Source: Dongia mobilis
GTDB lineage: Bacteria > Pseudomonadota > Alphaproteobacteria > Dongiales > Dongiaceae
DNA length: 64,000 nucleotides
Reading direction: 5' to 3'
Assembly: GCF_004363235.1 (NCBI RefSeq)
Contig: NZ_SNYW01000006.1
Location: 806,001-870,000 of the forward strand
The translations under genes and the position numbers were made by a program. The notes beneath the pieces were generated by a model that was not told the origin of the DNA, ran no database searches, and worked only from the letters and a program-made list of their open reading frames with translations. Below, in pieces: positions 1 through 9,094 of the stretch. The first letter of the stretch is position 1. Each line of letters starts with the position of its first letter.

Positions 1-322
1 GCGCGGTTTCGAGAGCTTGAAAGATGTCTCTCGCCAATTGGCTCTTTGGCGCTTCGCGGGCGTGGATCTTCGGGTTGTGGTGGCGCAGCTTGAGGGCAAT
101 GGCATCCGCCTCGCCGCGCGCCAGCGCCACATCGGCCGCCGGCAGGTTGCGCGCGGGCAGGGGCAGGCGCGCCTCGTTGCCGCTGAGGCCGCCCATGCCA
201 GGGTTATGACCCTGATTGGGTGCGAAGCTCACCTGCAGTTCGGGATTGCGCGCAATCGCGCGCATGGTCGCCCCGGTGACGCGGCGAAACTCCTCGACCG
301 GATTCTTCGGACCCGACGACAT
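1..322 (-). CDS. cobT: Cobaltochelatase subunit CobT, N-terminal part (truncated by window edge)
   Basis: CobT is one of the three subunits (CobN, CobS, CobT) that insert Co2+ into hydrogenobyrinic acid a,c-diamide in aerobic cobalamin synthesis. The ATG at 322 opens a frame that runs off the window start without a stop, giving 107 visible residues that begin MSSGPKNPVEEF. A charged helix follows, then an ARNPELQVSFAP segment and a block ending in KLRHHNPKIHAREAP. These match the N-terminus of CobT as I remember the family. It starts 12 bases after the cobS stop, which is the usual cobS-cobT order, so the two are likely co-transcribed and translated in similar amounts. The metal-binding VWA domain lies outside the window. 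Confidence 0.88.
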   Translation of the reverse strand, partial: MSSGPKNPVEEFRRVTGATMRAIARNPELQVSFAPNQGHNPGMGGLSGNEARLPLPARNLPAADVALARGEADAIALKLRHHNPKIHAREAPKSQLARDIFQALETA

Positions 323-334
323 GCCGTCCTGCCG

Positions 335-1330
335 TTATGCCCGGATCTGCGCCTGCACGGCGTCCTTCAGATCCTGGCCGAAGCAGCGCTGGTAGTACTC
401 GGCCACCACCGGGCGCTCCAGTTCGTCGCATTTGTTGAGGAAGGAGACGCGGAAGGCAAAGCCGACATCACCGAAGATGCGGGCATTCTCGGCCCAGGTG
501 ATGACGGTCCGCGGGCTCATCACGGTCGAGATGTCGCCGTTGATGAAGCCGGAACGGGTCAGCTCGGCGCAGGCCACCATGGCGTTCAGGGTCTTGCGGC
601 CCTGCTCGTTGTCATAGGTCGGCGATTTCGCCAGCGCGATATTCACTTCGTCGTCATGCGGCAGGTAGTTGAGGGTCGCCACGATGTTCCAGCGGTCCAT
701 CTGCCCCTGGTTGATCTGCTGCGTGCCGTGATAGAGGCCGCTGGTATCGCCGAGGCCGACCGTGTTGGCGGTGGCGAACAGGCGGAAGGCGGGATGCGGG
801 CGGATGACCTTGTTCTGGTCGAGCAGCGTCAGCTTGCCCTCGACCTCAAGCACGCGCTGGATCACGAACATCACGTCGGGGCGGCCGGCATCGTATTCGT
901 CGAAGACCAGTGCCGTCGGGTGCTGCAGCGCCCAGGGCAGCAGGCCCTCGCGGTATTCCGTCACCTGCTTGCCGTCCTTGAGGACGATGGCGTCCTTGCC
1001 GATGAGGTCGATGCGGCTGATGTGGGAATCGAGGTTGATGCGGATGCAGGGCCAGTTGAGGCGGGCCGCCACCTGCTCGATATGGGTCGATTTGCCGGTG
1101 CCGTGATAGCCCTGGATCATGACGCGGCGGTTGAAGGCGAAACCGGCCAGGATCGCCATCGTCGTGTCATGGTCGAAACGGTAATTCTCGTCCAGATCGG
1201 GCACGTGCTCGGTGCGCTGGCTGAAGGCCGGCACCTGCAGGTCGGTATCGAGGCCGAACAGCTGGCGCACCGAAATGGTGATGTCGGGCAGGGCGCTGGG
1301 GTCGGCGGGGGCGAGATTCTGGGTCACCAT
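335..1330 (-). CDS. cobS: Cobaltochelatase AAA+ ATPase subunit CobS
   Basis: This 331-residue protein is the AAA+ motor that drives CobN-dependent cobalt insertion in aerobic B12 synthesis. It has a Walker A motif (GYHGTGKST), a Walker B segment ([10 protein letters not shown]) and a sensor-1-like FRLFATANT stretch. Length and the order of motifs match CobS of Pseudomonas denitrificans (about 330 residues). I chose the ATG at 1330 (MVTQNLAP) because it reproduces the family N-terminus; an upstream in-frame start at 1363 would add 11 residues unlike the family. cobT follows 12 bases downstream. The similar MoxR ATPases are a less likely alternative, given the cobT neighbour. Confidence 0.95.
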   Translation of the reverse strand: MVTQNLAPADPSALPDITISVRQLFGLDTDLQVPAFSQRTEHVPDLDENYRFDHDTTMAILAGFAFNRRVMIQGYHGTGKSTHIEQVAARLNWPCIRINLDSHISRIDLIGKDAIVLKDGKQVTEYREGLLPWALQHPTALVFDEYDAGRPDVMFVIQRVLEVEGKLTLLDQNKVIRPHPAFRLFATANTVGLGDTSGLYHGTQQINQGQMDRWNIVATLNYLPHDDEVNIALAKSPTYDNEQGRKTLNAMVACAELTRSGFINGDISTVMSPRTVITWAENARIFGDVGFAFRVSFLNKCDELERPVVAEYYQRCFGQDLKDAVQAQIRA

Positions 1331-1473
1331 GATCGGACTCGTTCGGCTCGTTAAGGTCTTCAAAGGGCGCCTTTTTAGGGCAATTCGCGCGGGGTGGCTA
1401 GGTCAATCCCTGCAAGGCAGCCCTGCTTGGACGAGGGATTTGCCCGATGTTACGCGGCCCGGGCGGGGTCGGT

Positions 1474-2097
1474 TCAGGCGATGGCCGCCCGCTTCAGCGT
1501 GCTGTAGGCCTGATTGACCACCTTCAGCCGCTCTTCCGCCTCCCGGTCGCCGCCATTGGCATCGGGATGCAGCTGTTTCACCAGCGTCTTGTAGCGCAAC
1601 TTGATCGTGTCCCAATCCACCGGTGCGGTGAGGTCGAGGACAGCCAGCGCCTTGTCTTCCGCCGACAATTTGCGCCGCGCCCGGGCCTCGGCATCGCGTT
1701 CGGCCTTGCGCTTGGCCTGGCCCATGCGCGCCTCGACATGGGCCTTCACCTCGTCGGGGAAAAGATCAAAGCGTGTGCCGTTGGCAAATTTGTACTGCCG
1801 GCCGCTGGCGCTGCGCTGGCCGAGCTTCCAGGTCGGCCGGTCGCCCACTACGGATGAGCGGACGGATTTCTCGATCTCCTCCGGCCCCATGCCGGCATAA
1901 TAGTCCCACGAGCCGTTATAGGCGCGCACATGGTCGAGGCAGAACCAGTAGTAATCGTTCAATTTTTCCCGCGACTTAGGGGCGCGATAGAGGCCTTCTG
2001 AGGCGCATTCGGGATGGTCGCAGCCCCGCGCCACCGGCGGTGGGTCGGGGTCATAATGCCGTCGCCGGCGAACGCGAATGGTCTGTTCTTTCGACAT
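1474..2097 (-). CDS. J-domain (DnaJ-like) protein next to cobST
   Basis: A 207-residue soluble protein with a J domain at its C-terminus, about residues 140-205, including the diagnostic HPD tripeptide (KQLHPDANGG) that stimulates the ATPase of DnaK-type Hsp70. The N-terminal two thirds is rich in Cys, His, Trp and Tyr (for example RGCDHPECASEG and YYWFCLDH), so a metal-binding segment is possible. It lacks the G/F region and zinc fingers of true DnaJ, so it is a dedicated co-chaperone rather than the general one. The ATG at 2097 (MSKEQTIRV) is preferred to one 12 codons upstream. It lies upstream of cobS on the same strand; genes like it often neighbour cobST in alphaproteobacteria, though a role in chelatase assembly is only inferred. 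Confidence 0.85.
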   Translation of the reverse strand: MSKEQTIRVRRRRHYDPDPPPVARGCDHPECASEGLYRAPKSREKLNDYYWFCLDHVRAYNGSWDYYAGMGPEEIEKSVRSSVVGDRPTWKLGQRSASGRQYKFANGTRFDLFPDEVKAHVEARMGQAKRKAERDAEARARRKLSAEDKALAVLDLTAPVDWDTIKLRYKTLVKQLHPDANGGDREAEERLKVVNQAYSTLKRAAIA

Positions 2098-2213
2098 AAA
2101 GATAAGTATGAGGGGGGCGACCTCATCCTGCAAGGGTGCAGCCTGTCACCCGGCTGGTCTGTCGCAGGTCAAGCCTTTCGTTTGATTGTCGAATTCGGAA
2201 CGGAACCGATCTC

Positions 2214-2699
2214 ATGGACAAGTGCCCCTGTGGCTCCGGCAAGGACCTCGCGCAATGCTGCGGCCCGCTGATTGCGGGCGCCGCCGCCCCCACCGCCGAG
2301 GCGCTGATGCGCTCGCGCTACACCGCCTTCACCCAGGGCAATCTCGATTACATCGACAGTACCCATGCCAGCGATATGGCCGAACCGTTCGACCGCGGGG
2401 AAGGCCAGAGCATGGTGGATGATTTCAAGTGGCGCGGGCTGGAGATCGTGCGGGTGAAGGATGGCGGCCCCGCCGACCAGACCGGCGAGGTCGAATTCAC
2501 GGCCAAGTTCCGCCACAACGGCCAGATCGGCCTCCATCACGAGCGCGCCACCTTCAAGCGCGAAGAGGGGCGCTGGGTCTATGTCGATGGCGAACTCAAC
2601 CCGAAGCCGCAGACCGTGGTGCGCGACAGCAAGGTCGGCCGCAATGACCCATGCCCCTGCGGTTCCGGCAAGAAATACAAGAAATGCCACGGCGCGTGA
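2214..2699 (+). CDS. YchJ-family protein with two SEC-C zinc motifs
   Basis: This 161-residue protein is bracketed by two SEC-C zinc-binding motifs. The N-terminal one reads [13 protein letters not shown] (residues 4-16) and the C-terminal one [13 protein letters not shown], the same motif found at the end of SecA. Between them is an NTF2-like core of the YchJ type, beginning [18 protein letters not shown]. The molecular function of YchJ proteins is not established. The ATG at 2214 places the first zinc motif at the very N-terminus, as in the family; an upstream start at 2136 would add 26 unlike residues. It is divergent from the J-domain gene and followed 24 bases later by the bolA-like gene. 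Confidence 0.9.
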   Translation: MDKCPCGSGKDLAQCCGPLIAGAAAPTAEALMRSRYTAFTQGNLDYIDSTHASDMAEPFDRGEGQSMVDDFKWRGLEIVRVKDGGPADQTGEVEFTAKFRHNGQIGLHHERATFKREEGRWVYVDGELNPKPQTVVRDSKVGRNDPCPCGSGKKYKKCHGA

Positions 2700-2723
2700 G
2701 GGCCGCATCATGAGGGTGACAGC

Positions 2724-2996
2724 ATGGGTCAGGTAGCCGAGGGCATGACGGCGAAACTGGTGGCGGCCTTCGCGCCGGAGCATCTCGCCGTCATCGACGA
2801 GACCAACCAGCATCACGGCCATGCCGGCTGGAAGGAAAGCGGCGAGACCCATTTCAAGGTCGAGATCACCGCGGCCGCCTTCGCCGGCAAGGGCCGCGTC
2901 GAGCGCCAGCGCATGGTCTACCAAATCCTCGCCGCCGACCTCGCCGGCCCGGTCCACGCCCTCGCCCTTGTGGTCAAGGCCCCGGGCGAGGCCTAG
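2724..2996 (+). CDS. BolA-family protein
   Basis: A 90-residue protein with the compact BolA fold. The strand-helix core contains NQHHGHAGWKESGETHFKVEI, followed by the family-typical VERQRMVYQIL and a VHALALVVKAP end. BolA proteins pair with monothiol glutaredoxins (Grx4) to bind or relay [2Fe-2S] clusters, and some affect transcription and cell shape. The His residues in the first loop and the HALALV segment are where cluster ligands usually sit. It follows the ychJ-like gene by 24 bases. Its stop codon overlaps that of the convergent DUF2889 gene in a shared CTAG. Confidence 0.9.
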   Translation: MGQVAEGMTAKLVAAFAPEHLAVIDETNQHHGHAGWKESGETHFKVEITAAAFAGKGRVERQRMVYQILAADLAGPVHALALVVKAPGEA

Positions 2997-3613
2997 ATTT
3001 CCCGATTTCCGGTATAAAACTCCGGCCAGTGCTCGCGCACCACATCGCCGTCGCTGGCCAGGGCGTGGCAGGTGTCGAGGAATCCGGGGCGCTTGCCGGG
3101 GGTGGTCGTGGTCGGGCCCGCTGACGTGGCGCCACCCATCTCGCGTTTCCGCTTTTCCTTCCAGCCGAACAGGGTCTGGAAGGCGACCGTGCCCATGGCC
3201 CGCAGCATCTCGATATGGTGGGTGCAACCGTGGGCCCCGCCGAACGTCGCGATCAGGTTCTTCGACCAGCCCTTGCTGACGCTCATGCCCTTGACCGCGT
3301 CGAAGGCGGGCGTGATCGCGGGGCAGATCGAATAGGGCGCCGCCGCCGTCACCACCGCGATGTCGTGGACCACGAAATCGAGATCGATGGTCAGGCGGAT
3401 GATCATGTCGTGAAGCGGCTCACCCGGCTCGACCATGCCGCGGAACTCGTTGGGGAAGGCATAGTCCTTGGTATCGACCATGCGCCCTTCGATGTCGAAG
3501 AGGCCGTCGGCGCGGTGGAAGCCGCGGAAATGATAGGTCCTGGTATGCAGTGCCTCGCGCTCGACCGGCGGCGGCAGGTCGGTTAGCGGGGCAGTGCCGG
3601 CCTTTGCGGTCAT
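2993..3613 (-). CDS. DUF2889 domain protein
   Basis: This 206-residue protein has the features of DUF2889: an RTYHFRGFHRADGLFDIEGRM opening, a long beta-rich core and a C-terminal GGAHGCTHHIEMLR block. Conserved Cys and His residues in that block could bind metal or form an active site, but no biochemical role is known to me. The ATG at 3613 overlaps the stop of the CorC-like gene as ATGA, so the two are translationally coupled on the minus strand. The 3' end overlaps the bolA-like stop by four bases. Confidence 0.8.
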   Translation of the reverse strand: MTAKAGTAPLTDLPPPVEREALHTRTYHFRGFHRADGLFDIEGRMVDTKDYAFPNEFRGMVEPGEPLHDMIIRLTIDLDFVVHDIAVVTAAAPYSICPAITPAFDAVKGMSVSKGWSKNLIATFGGAHGCTHHIEMLRAMGTVAFQTLFGWKEKRKREMGGATSAGPTTTTPGKRPGFLDTCHALASDGDVVREHWPEFYTGNREI

Positions 3614-4956
3614 GGCTTCGGCCCGCTGGCCGCTGGGTCGACCGGCTTCGCCTGGGTCTTGCCGAGCACGATCTTGCCGACCTTGGCGACCTGATCGAAG
3701 GGCGGCGTCACCTTGATCCGCTTCAACTGGTTGCGCTGGCGCTCGAGGATCTCGAAGCGGAAGCCGTGGAAGGAGAAGACCTGACCTTCCGAGGGGATCT
3801 GCTGCGCCTCGTGCAGCACCAGGCCGGCAATGGTCGAGGCCTGCTCGTCCGGCAGGCGCCAGCCATATTCGCGGTTGAGGTCGCGCAGGGTCACCGTGCC
3901 TTCCATGGTGAAGCTGCCGTCGGCCTGGGGCTGCACGCCCTCGACCTTGACGTCGTGCTCGTCGGCGATGTCGCCGACGATCTCTTCGAGAATATCCTCC
4001 AGCGTGACGATGCCCATGAGCGCGCCATATTCGTCGACCACGATGGCGAAATGCTCGCGCCGCTTGCGGAAGGCGTCCATCTGGGTGAGGAGATCGGTCT
4101 GGTCGGGGATGAACCAGGGCTTGGTCGCCAGCGTCTCGATGTCGAGCCCGTCCAGCTTCCATTGATTGGCCTGGATCGCCCGCAGCAGTGCCTTGGCGTG
4201 CAGCACGCCGATGATGTTGTCCGGCTCGCCGCGATAGAGCGGAATGCGGGTGTGCGGACTCTGCAATGCCTCCGAGACGATCTCCTCGATCGGCTGGTCG
4301 GCGTCCAGCATGGTCATGTTGCGCCGATGCACCATGATGTCGGAGACCGGCACGTCCTCGAGATCGAGGATCGAATGCAGCATTTGCCCCGCGTCGCGGG
4401 TTTCCGCATCGGCATCGGTGTGGAGCGCGATGGCGCCGCGCAACTCTTCCATGCGTTCTTCGGCACCCGGCTCGTTGATCACCTTGACGCCCAGCAGGCG
4501 CAGCAACCCGCTGCAGATCATCTGGGTGAAATGGGTCACCGGATAGCTGATCCGCACCAGCGCCTCGATGATCGGTGCCAGGGTGAGGGCGGAGCGATCG
4601 GCGTTGTTGATGGCGAAGGTCTTGGGCAGTACCTCGCCGACGACGAAGATCACGGCGGTGGCGGCAATGCCGGCATAGATGGCTCCGATTTCGCCGAAAT
4701 AGCGGCCGAAGATCTGCGCCGAGACGATGGCGATGAAGCTGTTCACGCAGGCATTGCCCAGCAGGATCGTGCTGATGACATGTTCCATCCGGGCGCGCAG
4801 GCGGTTGACCACGATGGCGCGGCGATAGCCCTGGGTCTCGAGCTGCGCCATGCGCCCCTTGGACGCAGCGGTCAGCGCGGTCTCGGAGCTGGAGAAGAAG
4901 CCGGAGCCGATGATGAGCAGGAGCAGCAGGATGGCATTCAGTAGCATCGAGTCCAT
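3610..4956 (-). CDS. DUF21/CBS/CorC_HlyC membrane protein (CNNM-like ion transporter family)
   Basis: This 448-residue protein has three parts: an N-terminal DUF21 (CNNM) membrane domain with about four hydrophobic segments, opening with a helix followed by GFFSSSETALTAAS; a CBS-domain pair in the middle (VSDIMVHRRNM ... FAIVVDEYGALMGIVTLEDI); and a C-terminal CorC_HlyC domain (GTVTLRDLNREYGWRLP). Family members are linked to Mg2+ and Co2+ transport; the old hemolysin name is historical. The ATG at 4956 (MDSMLLNAIL) sits right before the first membrane helix. Upstream, 59 bases away, is aroB on the same strand; downstream it overlaps the DUF2889 gene by ATGA. Confidence 0.9.
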   Translation of the reverse strand: MDSMLLNAILLLLLIIGSGFFSSSETALTAASKGRMAQLETQGYRRAIVVNRLRARMEHVISTILLGNACVNSFIAIVSAQIFGRYFGEIGAIYAGIAATAVIFVVGEVLPKTFAINNADRSALTLAPIIEALVRISYPVTHFTQMICSGLLRLLGVKVINEPGAEERMEELRGAIALHTDADAETRDAGQMLHSILDLEDVPVSDIMVHRRNMTMLDADQPIEEIVSEALQSPHTRIPLYRGEPDNIIGVLHAKALLRAIQANQWKLDGLDIETLATKPWFIPDQTDLLTQMDAFRKRREHFAIVVDEYGALMGIVTLEDILEEIVGDIADEHDVKVEGVQPQADGSFTMEGTVTLRDLNREYGWRLPDEQASTIAGLVLHEAQQIPSEGQVFSFHGFRFEILERQRNQLKRIKVTPPFDQVAKVGKIVLGKTQAKPVDPAASGPKP

Positions 4957-5015
4957 GATGGTTCCCTGTGCGGACGGATTCCCCGGATCAAGCGGCGCCG
5001 TCGATAGCTGCCGGT

Positions 5016-6155
5016 TCAGGCCGCAATGGCGGCGTTGAGGCTGGCGGTGAGCGCGCCGATATCGACCTGGGCCGGATGGAAGCAGCGGCCGATGCCGCGC
5101 GCCAGCACGAAGCCGATGCGGCCGTCCTTCACCTTCTTGTCGCGCCCCATATGCTCGATCAGCCGTTCGGCCGTCCAGACCCGACCCTGCAGTGCCAGCG
5201 GCGAGGTCGGCAGGCCGACACTGGCCAGATGCCGCTGCACGCGGGCGGAATCCTCCAGCGGACACAGGCCGAGCGAGGCGGAAAGGTCGAAGGCCATGAC
5301 CATACCGATGGCGACGCCTTCGCCATGCAGCAATTCGTCACTGAAGCCGCATTCGGCCTCCAGCGCGTGGCCGAAGGTATGGCCGAGATTGAGCAGCGCC
5401 CGGGCGCCGCTCTCGCGTTCGTCGGTGCCGACGATGCGCGCCTTGGCGCGGCAGGAGACGCTGATGGCATGGCGCCGCGCGGTTTCGTCGCCCTCGATCA
5501 CGTCAAGGCCGTTGGTCTCCAGCCAGGTGAAGAAGTCCGGTTCGTCGATCAGGCCGTATTTGACGATCTCGGCATAGCCGGCCAGCAGCTCGCGTCGCCC
5601 CAGGGTGTCGAGCGTGCCGGTATCGGCCAGCACCAGGCGCGGCTGGTAGAAGGCGCCGACCAGGTTCTTGCCATGGGGCATGTTGATGCCGGTCTTGCCG
5701 CCGACCGAGGAATCGACCTGGGCCAACAGGGTGGTGGGCATCTGGATGAAGTTGATGCCGCGCAGCACGATCGCGGCGGCAAAGCCGGTCAGGTCGCCGA
5801 TGACGCCGCCGCCAAGGGCGACGAGCGTGCTCGACCGCTCGACCTTGAGCTCAAGCAGCAGGCCGCACAGACGCTCCAGTTCGGCAAAGCTCTTGGTTGC
5901 CTCGCCGGCCGGCAGGATGATGCTGTCGACCGCAATGCCGCCGGCCTTCAGCGCCTGCTCAAGCGGTTCCAGATGCAGCCGGGCGACATGGGCATCCGTC
6001 ACGATGACGACGTGGCGCTTGCCGAGCAGCGGCCCGATATGCTCGGCCGCGGTATTGATCAGGTTGCGGCCCACCAGGATATCGTAGGAGCGCTGACCGA
6101 GATCGACGGTGATGTGGTCGGTGGCGGCCATGGCGGCGCTGTGGAGCACACTCAC
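5016..6155 (-). CDS. aroB: 3-dehydroquinate synthase AroB
   Basis: AroB converts DAHP to 3-dehydroquinate, the second step of the shikimate pathway, using NAD+ and a divalent metal. The 379-residue protein shows the NAD-binding VALGGGVIGDLTGF, the QVDSSVGGKTGINMPHGKNL active-site loop, LAGYAEIVKYGLI, and the metal-ligand HTFGHALE and HGEGVAIGM motifs. The GTG start at 6155 overlaps the aroK stop as GTGA, so the two are translationally coupled. An internal ATG eight codons in is an alternative start. Confidence 0.97.
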   Translation of the reverse strand: MSVLHSAAMAATDHITVDLGQRSYDILVGRNLINTAAEHIGPLLGKRHVVIVTDAHVARLHLEPLEQALKAGGIAVDSIILPAGEATKSFAELERLCGLLLELKVERSSTLVALGGGVIGDLTGFAAAIVLRGINFIQMPTTLLAQVDSSVGGKTGINMPHGKNLVGAFYQPRLVLADTGTLDTLGRRELLAGYAEIVKYGLIDEPDFFTWLETNGLDVIEGDETARRHAISVSCRAKARIVGTDERESGARALLNLGHTFGHALEAECGFSDELLHGEGVAIGMVMAFDLSASLGLCPLEDSARVQRHLASVGLPTSPLALQGRVWTAERLIEHMGRDKKVKDGRIGFVLARGIGRCFHPAQVDIGALTASLNAAIAA

Positions 6156-6835
6156 GGCTTTTCTCCGGATTTTCGTAGAAGATGGGCCTCCAGGGCTTCC
6201 AGCACCCGACCCAGCGTGACCTCCGGCGGGCCGTCGGCACTGTCGACGATAATGTCCGCCTCGGCATAGAACGGATCGCGCAGCGTCATCAATTCGGCCA
6301 GCTTGGTGCGCGGATCCACGTTTTGCAGCAGCGGCCGGTTGTTGCGCCGCGAGACGCGCTTTACCAGCAGGTCGAGATCGGCGCGGATCCAGATGGAGAG
6401 GCCGCGTTCCTTGACCAGGGCGCGCGTATTGGGATCGACGAAGGCGCCGCCGCCGGTGGCCAGGATATGCACCGGATTGCCCAGCAGGCGCTGGATCACG
6501 CGCCGCTCCCCGTCGCGGAAGGCGGCTTCGCCATGCATGGCGAAGATCTCGGGAATGGTGCAGCCGCCGGCGGCGATCTCGATCTCGCGATCGGCGTCGA
6601 CGAAGGGCAGGCCGAGATGGCTGGCAAGCCGCTTGCCGATGCAGCTCTTGCCGGCACCCATCAGGCCGACCAGAACGACCGGCCGGTCGAGCCGTGCCAG
6701 GATGCTGCGAACGGCGTCCCGATCACCCCGCTGGTCGGTCTGGGTTGCGGAGTCGCGGCCGCGCTCCGGTATACGCTCCGGGGCGCGGCTTGCGGCGGGA
6801 TCCTGTCTGGGACTATCCGGTTCTGCGTCGACCAT
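6152..6835 (-). CDS. aroK: Shikimate kinase AroK
   Basis: AroK phosphorylates shikimate at the 3-hydroxyl using ATP. The 227-residue form has Walker A (GLMGAGKSCIGKRLA), the shikimate-binding FVDADREIE, a GEAAFRDGERRVI segment, the ATGGGAFV loop and a lid with RNNRPLLQ. About 45 polar, proline- and arginine-rich residues precede the catalytic domain, longer than in E. coli AroK; such extensions are common in alphaproteobacteria. The ATG at 6835 is preferred over an in-frame TTG at 6871. It overlaps aroB by four bases. The 239 bases upstream are shared with the divergent small ORF at 7075. Confidence 0.95.
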   Translation of the reverse strand: MVDAEPDSPRQDPAASRAPERIPERGRDSATQTDQRGDRDAVRSILARLDRPVVLVGLMGAGKSCIGKRLASHLGLPFVDADREIEIAAGGCTIPEIFAMHGEAAFRDGERRVIQRLLGNPVHILATGGGAFVDPNTRALVKERGLSIWIRADLDLLVKRVSRRNNRPLLQNVDPRTKLAELMTLRDPFYAEADIIVDSADGPPEVTLGRVLEALEAHLLRKSGEKP

Positions 6836-7074
6836 GCGGCGTGGGTAACAGGCAGCCGGGCAAGGCGTCAAGCGACGGGACCTATCCTGTCGTCGCGGCA
6901 GCCCGGCCGCCGGCGGTCACAGTGAAGTGACACGCGGCCGGCCCCGTTATCTGCTTATATTTCAACCTAGTATTCGAATCCGGCCATGTGGCATGATTCC
7001 GCTGCAGTCGGAAAGCGGGCCGAAGGCTTCGAGTATTCCGGAACCGAACTTCTAACCTGTTGAATTATATAGAC

Positions 7075-7218
7075 ATGAACAAGATGATGCTGAGCCTCCT
7101 TGGCGGGGTTTTCGTGATTCTGGTGGGCGGGATCGTGTTTCTCGGTACCTTCAAGCTGCCGGCGCCGACACAGGCCATGGAAGTGCAGATCCCGAATGAC
7201 CGCCTCTCGCTGCAGTAA
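7075..7218 (+). CDS. Small single-span membrane protein, 47 residues
   Basis: An open frame of 47 codons starts at ATG 7075. It encodes MNKMMLSLLGGVFVILVGG, a hydrophobic helix to about residue 23, then a short polar tail (LGTFKLPAPTQAMEVQIP). One transmembrane helix followed by about 24 outward residues is the likely topology. It overlaps no other gene and ends 16 bases before the start of the next gene, so the two may form one transcript. No function can be assigned. The AT-rich stretch just upstream (TTGAATTATATAGAC) contrasts with the surrounding GC-rich sequence and may hold a promoter. It is short enough to be missed by gene callers. Confidence 0.6.
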   Translation: MNKMMLSLLGGVFVILVGGIVFLGTFKLPAPTQAMEVQIPNDRLSLQ

Positions 7219-7234
7219 CGCGGCCGCAGGCGCC

Positions 7235-9088
7235 ATGAGGCGCCACCGATTTCTGGCCCTGGCGGCGGGGGTAGTCCTGGCGGCACCCTTCCTGCAATCA
7301 CTGCCCGCAGCGGCCCTGTCCAGCGAACCGACGCAGCTTGGCGTGCCGCAGCAGGCTGCTCCGGCGAATCCGCCGGCCGGTGGCGTCAGCGGCAGCGATA
7401 TCGAGGCGGCGCCCTTGCCCCCAGTCCAGACCGCTCCGGTCCAGCCTGCTCCGGCCCAGCTTCCGCCTGGCCAATTGCCTCCCGGCCAGCCAATGCCAGA
7501 TCAGCCAATTCCCGATCAGGCAATGCCCGGCATGCCGGCACCCGATGCGCCGGCACCCGCCGGCGCGGCACTACCCGGCGCGGCGGCGCCGATCCCGGGC
7601 GATCTCGGCAGCGATCTGTGGATGGGGTCCGAGGTTTCGCGCCTGATGACGCTGATGCCGCGCCTGCCAAGCCCGGTCACCATTCCCGGCCTCAGGGATT
7701 TGCAGGTCCGCCTGCTTGCCAGCAATGCGCCCAGTGCCGCTGCCTCGACCGGCATCGATCCGCTGCAGCCGATCCGCGCCGACAAGCTCTACCAGATGGG
7801 CTTCGGCGACCTCGCGATGGCAATCGTGCAGGGAAATGTCGCGGCGGCGGCCGCGGCGAGCGACCCGCTCGAAGTGGTGGCGCGCGCCGTCACCGAGCGC
7901 AACGATGCCGCAGCCTGCCAACAGGTCGATGCCGTCCTCGCCGGCGGACAGGCGCTCGACGGATTCTTCCAGCGCGCCGTGATCTATTGCCAGATCGTGC
8001 GCGATCAGGGTGACGCCGCATCGCTTGGCCTCGGGCTGCTGCGCGAAACCGGGGGCGGGGACGCGGTGACGAGGGATTTCATCGCCCTTGCCGCCCTGGC
8101 CAACGGCGAGACCAAGCGGCAGCCGAAGCTGGCGGCGGAACCGGATGCGCTGAACCAGGGATTGATGCGCCGTGTCGGCATGGCCGTACCCGGCGAGGGC
8201 GTCCAGGCCGGCGGTCGCCTCGGCCCGCTGGCCATTGCCCGCGATCCGGCACGGCCGCTGCCCGAACGCGTGGCCGCCGCCGAGCAGGCCCACCGCAACG
8301 GCCTGCTGCCGGCCGCGGAACTCGCTGAACTCTACCTGCAGATGCCGGCGGGCAATGCCGATCCGGCGACCGCGATCGCCATCTCGGACTCGGTCGAAAC
8401 GCGGGCGCAACTCTACCAGCAGGCCCGGCGCAGCATGCAGCCCGCCGCGACCGCGAAAGCCATTCAGGCCGCCTTGCGGCAGGCAAGGCAGCGCGGCGAT
8501 TACCTCAACCAGGCCGAGCTCTATGCCGCTCTTGCCGATGCGATCAGCCCGAACCGCGATCTCGCCAGTTTCGCGCCAGAAGCGGCGCGCCTGATGTTTC
8601 TCTCCGGCAAGCCGGATAAGGGCGGCTATTGGCTCAACACCGTCGCCGCCAATCCCAATGCCTTTGCCCGTCCGGGCGAGCGCGAGGGTCTGGAATTGCT
8701 GGGCCGGATCGCCGGCCTTGCCGGCAGTTCCGCCGCCGACCCGATTGCCGCCTGGCGCCAGGCCAGCGGCACCGCCGATGGCCGTGTCGACCTGATCTAT
8801 GCGCTGCTGTCCGGGACCGGGCAGCCGGTCACCGGCGAGGTCGCCGGCGGTTTTGCCGCCTCGCCCGTGGTCCAGGTGGGCTCGGCCAGCACCGAAATCG
8901 CCGCCGCCGCCGCCGGCAACCGCAAGGGCGAGGCGATCATCCTCGCCCTCACGGCGCTGAAGGGCGACCAGGTGCTCACCGCCGATCCGGCGGTGGTCGA
9001 TACGTCGCTCAGAAGCCTGTCGGCGATCGGCCAAGCGGCCGAGGCGCGCCGCATCGCGCGCGAGATCGCGGTGCTGGCGGGGCTCTGA
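7235..9088 (+). CDS. Exported protein with Pro/Gln-rich linker and helical repeat-like domain, function unknown
   Basis: This 617-residue protein starts at ATG 7235 (MRRHRFLALAAGVVLAAPF) with a Sec-type signal peptide. Residues about 50-130 form a low-complexity linker of Pro, Gln, Ala, Gly and Met, with repeated PPGQ and PDQ units. The rest is Ala- and Leu-rich and helical, with a repeat-like cadence (AAEQAHRNGLLPAAELAELYLQ and QARQRGDYLNQAELYAALADA) suggesting TPR/SEL1-like solenoid helices. I do not recognise a named family. The start of xerD follows six bases after the stop, so co-transcription with the recombinase is likely. A cell-envelope role is inferred only from the signal peptide and linker. 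Confidence 0.72.
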   Translation: MRRHRFLALAAGVVLAAPFLQSLPAAALSSEPTQLGVPQQAAPANPPAGGVSGSDIEAAPLPPVQTAPVQPAPAQLPPGQLPPGQPMPDQPIPDQAMPGMPAPDAPAPAGAALPGAAAPIPGDLGSDLWMGSEVSRLMTLMPRLPSPVTIPGLRDLQVRLLASNAPSAAASTGIDPLQPIRADKLYQMGFGDLAMAIVQGNVAAAAAASDPLEVVARAVTERNDAAACQQVDAVLAGGQALDGFFQRAVIYCQIVRDQGDAASLGLGLLRETGGGDAVTRDFIALAALANGETKRQPKLAAEPDALNQGLMRRVGMAVPGEGVQAGGRLGPLAIARDPARPLPERVAAAEQAHRNGLLPAAELAELYLQMPAGNADPATAIAISDSVETRAQLYQQARRSMQPAATAKAIQAALRQARQRGDYLNQAELYAALADAISPNRDLASFAPEAARLMFLSGKPDKGGYWLNTVAANPNAFARPGEREGLELLGRIAGLAGSSAADPIAAWRQASGTADGRVDLIYALLSGTGQPVTGEVAGGFAASPVVQVGSASTEIAAAAAGNRKGEAIILALTALKGDQVLTADPAVVDTSLRSLSAIGQAAEARRIAREIAVLAGL

Positions 9089-9094
9089 CCGCCG

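Noticed and set aside
17-1354. Long plus-strand open frame (445 residues) opposite cobS and cobT
   Set aside because: It is the antisense of two clearly recognised genes; high GC removes stop codons from shadow frames and the translation resembles no protein.
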